Assembly (NCBI GenBank): GCA_029948255.1
Contig: JALIZF010001453.1
Span: 248,001 to 312,000, forward strand
DNA: 64,000 nt
Reading direction: 5' to 3'
From: Telmatactis stephensoni
Lineage: Eukaryota > Cnidaria > Anthozoa > Actiniaria > Isophelliidae
Positions 63,669 through 64,000 of this stretch are shown here, piece by piece. How positions within the stretch are numbered: position 1 is the stretch's first letter; each line of letters begins with the position of its first letter. The notes beneath the pieces were generated by a model that made no database searches, was not told where the DNA came from, and saw only the letters and a program-made list of their open reading frames with translations. The position numbers and the translations under genes were made by a program.

Positions 63669-64000
63669 CTATTGTTCAATAATTTTACGATAATATTCGT
63701 TAGCACCAGGGCTAAGGTATTTACTTAAACTACGTAGATCTTTGCACTTTTTTTCGGAAAGCTTGATTGGTCTTCTGTTCAATGCCCTTAAAGTGATGTC
63801 ATTCAGGTTTATCTCCGGGCCTGTAAGCCTCAAGTCTAATTCGGTTGGCTGTTCTGTAGGATCTAAAGTTTTTCTCATCCACACAACTCCGGGGTGACGA
63901 AATGTTTTTAGTTGGTTGTCGGCTGGATCAATACGCTCTCCGATGCCAAAATTAAAGTGCACCATTTCACTAAAGCGAAAAGGTTTACCATAAACATCTT
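63669..64000 (-). CDS. Unknown ORF, 5' end outside window
   Basis: An open frame from the window edge to the stop at 63669. It starts in the window with VYGKPFRFSEMVHFNFGIGE and contains DNQLKTFRHPGVVWMRKTL. It ends RPIKLSEKKCKDLRSLSKYL, SPGANEYYRKIIEQ. It has coding-like composition without a domain I can name. The last segment (a basic helix, then SP..NEYY) resembles C-terminal ends of mobile-element proteins in invertebrates, but this is only an impression. It is read opposite to the tRNA-like elements nearby. Confidence 0.4.
   Translation of the reverse strand, partial: DVYGKPFRFSEMVHFNFGIGERIDPADNQLKTFRHPGVVWMRKTLDPTEQPTELDLRLTGPEINLNDITLRALNRRPIKLSEKKCKDLRSLSKYLSPGANEYYRKIIEQ

Overview
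The window looks like AT-rich nuclear DNA of a marine invertebrate animal, most probably a cnidarian. Its genes are split by GT-AG introns. It carries metazoan immunoglobulin (Ig) and SEA domains, tRNA-derived SINEs, Tc1/mariner-type elements, many fold-back MITEs and long (TTA)n arrays. Nothing bacterial or viral is apparent. The assignment to cnidarians is inferred from this repertoire and was not checked by a search.

Region 1 (about 2.3-23.9 kb, + strand) holds a receptor gene that I assembled from splice signals and reading-frame phase. In order it has three Ig-like exons, a SEA module split over two exons, a Pro/Thr stalk with a transmembrane helix, and a cytoplasmic tail. The tail has three motifs fitting the ITIM consensus (VTYAKV, IMYADL, SEYAEI) and ends in a stop codon at 23871. 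An extra Ig-like exon (17280-17660) lies inside the tail region, in a compatible phase. The signal-peptide exon was not found. The introns are full of MITEs, and the last one holds a Tc1/mariner-type transposase gene between two almost identical 275-bp repeats.

Region 2 (24-41 kb) is gene-poor. A possible second receptor tail with two YxxL motifs lies at 32.0-33.3 kb. A truncated site-specific type retrotransposon sits in (TTA)n arrays at 38.1-39.4 kb.

Region 3 (41-55 kb) holds an intronless LicD/fukutin-like type II membrane enzyme (41177-42604, +). On the - strand is a broken gene that joins a staphylococcal-nuclease-like fold to a SET-like segment (about 45.8-52.5 kb). It is interrupted by a second arrangement of paired MITEs. 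A frameshifted repetitive, transposase-like gene follows (53.4-55.0 kb, -).

Region 4 (55.2-61.9 kb) is a landing pad of (TAA)n microsatellite filled with 5'-truncated non-LTR retrotransposon copies. They encode a reverse transcriptase, a zinc knuckle and a restriction-enzyme-like endonuclease. The organisation resembles the R4/Dong group, which is known to target TAA repeats. The last 2 kb contain tRNA-like sequences, an inverted duplication and an unknown ORF cut by the window edge.

The most interesting items are the ITIM-bearing Ig-SEA receptor with its misplaced Ig exon, the nuclease-plus-SET-like gene, the TAA landing pad, and the two MITE-bounded composite structures.
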